Origin: CBDAPE01 sp965198325
GTDB lineage: Bacteria > Pseudomonadota > Alphaproteobacteria > UBA828 > JAPUJA01
NCBI GenBank assembly: GCA_965198325.1
Contig: CBDAPE010000019.1
Location: forward strand, 310,001-374,000
Length of the DNA stretch: 64,000 nucleotides
Reading direction: 5' to 3'
This document shows positions 61,949-64,000 of this stretch, one piece after another (positions within the stretch are counted from its first letter, which is position 1; each line of letters begins with the position of its first letter). The notes under the pieces are model-generated. The model had not been told where the DNA came from. It saw nothing but the letters and a program-made list of their open reading frames with translations, and searched no databases. Made by a program: the position numbers and the translations under genes.

Positions 61949-63094
61949 ATGGCGAGGACAACAGCCGAGGAACGCCTGAAAAGTTTCGATGCCGACCCGC
62001 GCAAGTCGCGGACGCTGCCGTCGTATTACTACAGGACGCCTGAGATCTACGAGCGCGAGCGCGAGGAGATCTTCTTCAAGACCTGGCAGTATGCGGGCTT
62101 TACGGGCGATCTGGCCGAGCCCGGCAGCTATATCACCTGCACCGTGCTCGATCAGGGGATCTTCGTCGTCCGGCAAAAGGACGGGAGCCTGCGCGGTTTC
62201 TACAACGTCTGCTCCCATCGGGGCAGCGAGTTGCTCGACGGCAAGGGCAAACACAGCAAGATCAGTTGCCCGATCCACGGCTGGACTTACGATCTCGGCG
62301 GCAAGGTGGTTGGCGCGCCTGGTTTCTTCAAGGAACGGGGCGTGGATCTGGAACCCTTGTGCCTGAAGGAAGTGCGCGTGGAGACCCTGGCCAGCTTCGT
62401 GTTCGTCAACCTCGACCCGGACGCCCAGTCGCTGAAGGGCCAGACGCCGGGCCTCGAGGAGGAGATCGTGGCCGACTGGCCGAAGCTCGAGACGATGACC
62501 ATGGTCGCGCGCCAGGACGGCGAGATTGTCGCCAACTGGAAGCTGATTACCGACAATTTCGCCGACGCCTTCCACGCGCTGGTGGGCCACCCCGAGATGG
62601 ACACGGTCATCGGCTACGACAGCCTGCAATGGGCAATGCCCGAGGATGGGATCCATCTCAGCCTGCGCGGCGATCCGGGCAGCTTCGACTGCACGTTCTA
62701 CCGGCTGACGCCCGACGACGAAGAGAAAGAGTTTCGGATGTACCTGATCTTTCCGAATACGCTCTTCATCATCTATCCGGGACCGGCCAATTTCGGCGTC
62801 ATGACCTCGGTGCCCATCGGCATGGAGCGAACCATGCAGGCTTCGGAGGTCTACCTGGCGGAAGATCCGCCCGGCGAGAACGCGCAGGCCATGCTCGATT
62901 ACCTGGACGATCGTGCGAATCCGGAGGATTTCCGGATCTTCGAGCATGTCCAGAAGGGCATGCGGTCACGGGCCTATACGAACGGCTACTACTCGGTCGA
63001 CGAATCCTTCGGGTTTTTCTCGGAGCAGCAGGGCCACCGCATGCACCGGCTGTATCTCGAGGCCATGGGCGAGCTGCCAAGCAACCGGCGTTAG
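61949..63094 (+). CDS. Rieske oxygenase alpha subunit, aspartate type
   Basis: The 381-residue protein has Rieske ligands in CSHRGSE and CPIHGWTYD and a mononuclear site in DNFADAFHALVGHPEM. Asp is in the bridging position, as in naphthalene dioxygenase, so it differs from the other four Rieske genes of the window. A GGAGGACG site precedes ATG 61949. It follows an alpha/beta-hydrolase closely. No ferredoxin, reductase or beta-subunit gene is nearby; many such oxygenases use partners encoded elsewhere. The substrate is unknown. Confidence 0.9.
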   Translation: MARTTAEERLKSFDADPRKSRTLPSYYYRTPEIYEREREEIFFKTWQYAGFTGDLAEPGSYITCTVLDQGIFVVRQKDGSLRGFYNVCSHRGSELLDGKGKHSKISCPIHGWTYDLGGKVVGAPGFFKERGVDLEPLCLKEVRVETLASFVFVNLDPDAQSLKGQTPGLEEEIVADWPKLETMTMVARQDGEIVANWKLITDNFADAFHALVGHPEMDTVIGYDSLQWAMPEDGIHLSLRGDPGSFDCTFYRLTPDDEEKEFRMYLIFPNTLFIIYPGPANFGVMTSVPIGMERTMQASEVYLAEDPPGENAQAMLDYLDDRANPEDFRIFEHVQKGMRSRAYTNGYYSVDESFGFFSEQQGHRMHRLYLEAMGELPSNRR

Positions 63095-63222
63095 TCAAGG
63101 CCGGGTCCGGCGCGACGGCCACCGCAAGCCTTTCCGCCATCGATCCCCGTGGCCGGCAGCGTTCGGGCAAGCTGCGGGCGCCCGTCGACCACCCGCCCGA
63201 CAGCTTTGCCGCCTGTCGCCGG

Positions 63223-64000
63223 TCAGGCGCCGTCCGGCTCATCCGGCGGGGCGCCCCTGGGCCGGCGCAGGCGGGATACGATGCCGTGCAGCGTCTGGAC
63301 GTCCTGCTCCGTGAGCGCCGTGCGTTCGAACAGATTGCGCAGGTTGCGCACCATCGTGGGGCGCATCTCCGGGGTCGGGAAAAACCCCGCGGCGTCGAGC
63401 TCGCGCTCGAGATGGTCGAAGAAGGCGAATAGCTCCTGCTTCGTCGCAATCCGGGTATCGAGCAGGGGCAGTTCCACAGCCGGCGCTTCAACGCCCGCCA
63501 GGAACCATTCGTAACCGATCACGAGCACGGCTTGTGCGAGATTGAGGGAGGAGAAAGCCGGGTTCAGCGGCATGCTCACCACCACGTCAGCGGCGACGAT
63601 GTCGTCGTTGGAGAGCCCCGTGCGCTCGGGCCCGAACAGCGCCCCGCAGGCGAGCCCGGTCTCGGCGGCTGTGCGCATCTCGGCCGCCGCACGGCGCGGC
63701 GTGACGACGGGCTTGACCATGTGGCGATCGCGCGCAGTCGTAGCATAGACCCGGTTGAAATCCGCAACCGCGGCGGTTGTCGTCTCGAACAACCGGACCC
63801 GGGCGATGACCTCGTCGGCGCCCGATGCGGCGTTGAGCGCCTTGACGTTGGGCCAGCCGTCGCGCGGGCGAACCAGGCGCAGGTCGGTGAGGCCGAAATT
63901 GAGCATCGCGCGGGCCGCGGTGCCGATGTTCTCGCCCAGCTGAGGTTCGACCAGAACGACCGCGGGGCCGCCGAGCCGGGGCGCCTTCGTGCTGTCGGTT
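63223..64000 (-). CDS. trmJ: tRNA/rRNA methyltransferase TrmJ (SpoU family), cut by the right edge
   Basis: The reverse frame is open from the window edge to a stop at 63223. It encodes VVLVEPQLGENIGTAARAMLNFGL, LRLVRPRDGWPN, LFGPERTGLSNDDIVAADV and MPLNPAFSSLNLAQAVLVIGYEW, the knotted-methyltransferase motifs of TrmJ/SpoU. TrmJ methylates the ribose at position 32 of tRNAs. The gene starts at or just beyond base 64000. The window edge falls a few residues before the first family motif, so only a few N-terminal codons are missing. Confidence 0.9.
   Translation of the reverse strand, partial: TDSTKAPRLGGPAVVLVEPQLGENIGTAARAMLNFGLTDLRLVRPRDGWPNVKALNAASGADEVIARVRLFETTTAAVADFNRVYATTARDRHMVKPVVTPRRAAAEMRTAAETGLACGALFGPERTGLSNDDIVAADVVVSMPLNPAFSSLNLAQAVLVIGYEWFLAGVEAPAVELPLLDTRIATKQELFAFFDHLERELDAAGFFPTPEMRPTMVRNLRNLFERTALTEQDVQTLHGIVSRLRRPRGAPPDEPDGA

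Overview
The window looks like the chromosome of a free-living or recently host-associated alphaproteobacterium, possibly Rhodospirillales-like. The signs are high GC, the DUF1476 F1-ATPase inhibitor that is typical of the class, a purC-purS-purQ-purL order followed by bolA and a CGFS glutaredoxin, and a suf operon with an Rrf2 regulator. The genus cannot be told from the sequence alone. Layout: 1-3.2 kb holds divergent senB (left-truncated) and senA (selenoneine pathway), a thioesterase and an ArgE-like M20 peptidase. 3.4-19.5 kb is catabolic and accessory: an HpaB-type monooxygenase, RidA, DUF1028, surE, a biotin carrier plus carboxyltransferase, a peroxiredoxin, a fused ureAB plus ureC, a thiolase and four Rieske oxygenase genes, two of them broken. 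19.5-25.2 kb is a mobile-element region: an IS5-family element sits inside a response-regulator gene, and two nearly identical IS1380-family copies flank a short unknown ORF next to a tRNA-Leu(UAA). 25.2-28.8 kb carries a CinA-type protein, sfsA, map, radC and a rhodanese. 28.8-32.3 kb is a selenocysteine locus (selA, selB and tRNA-Sec in one direction), with selA frameshifted. 32.5-39.1 kb has a broken quinone oxidoreductase, a TetR-controlled pair, and an apparent operon of enoyl-CoA hydratase, MFS transporter and a GrdB-like selenoprotein gene that contains an in-frame UGA with a SECIS-like hairpin and also an amber codon. 39.3-64 kb is mostly intact: a peptidase-like protein, a second MFS transporter, the suf operon, an enolase-superfamily sugar-acid-type operon, purB/C/S/Q/L, bolA-grxD, rpsD, an ASCH-domain gene behind a striking RNA structure, a fifth Rieske oxygenase and trmJ (right-truncated). 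How the genes work together: two separate uses of selenium, selenoneine (senA/senB) and selenocysteine (selA/selB/tRNA-Sec plus a candidate selenoprotein), lie within 37 kb. Four of the five Rieske oxygenases have Glu rather than Asp at the position linking the two metal sites, a trait known from quaternary-amine oxygenases such as CntA, and three of them lie around a urease, so degradation of an N-methylated, nitrogen-rich substrate is plausible. Eight accessory loci between 6 and 37 kb are interrupted or altered by nonsense, frameshift, stop-loss or IS insertion, while I saw no such lesion in the housekeeping genes of the right half. That pattern fits gene decay under relaxed selection, although assembly error cannot be excluded from sequence alone.
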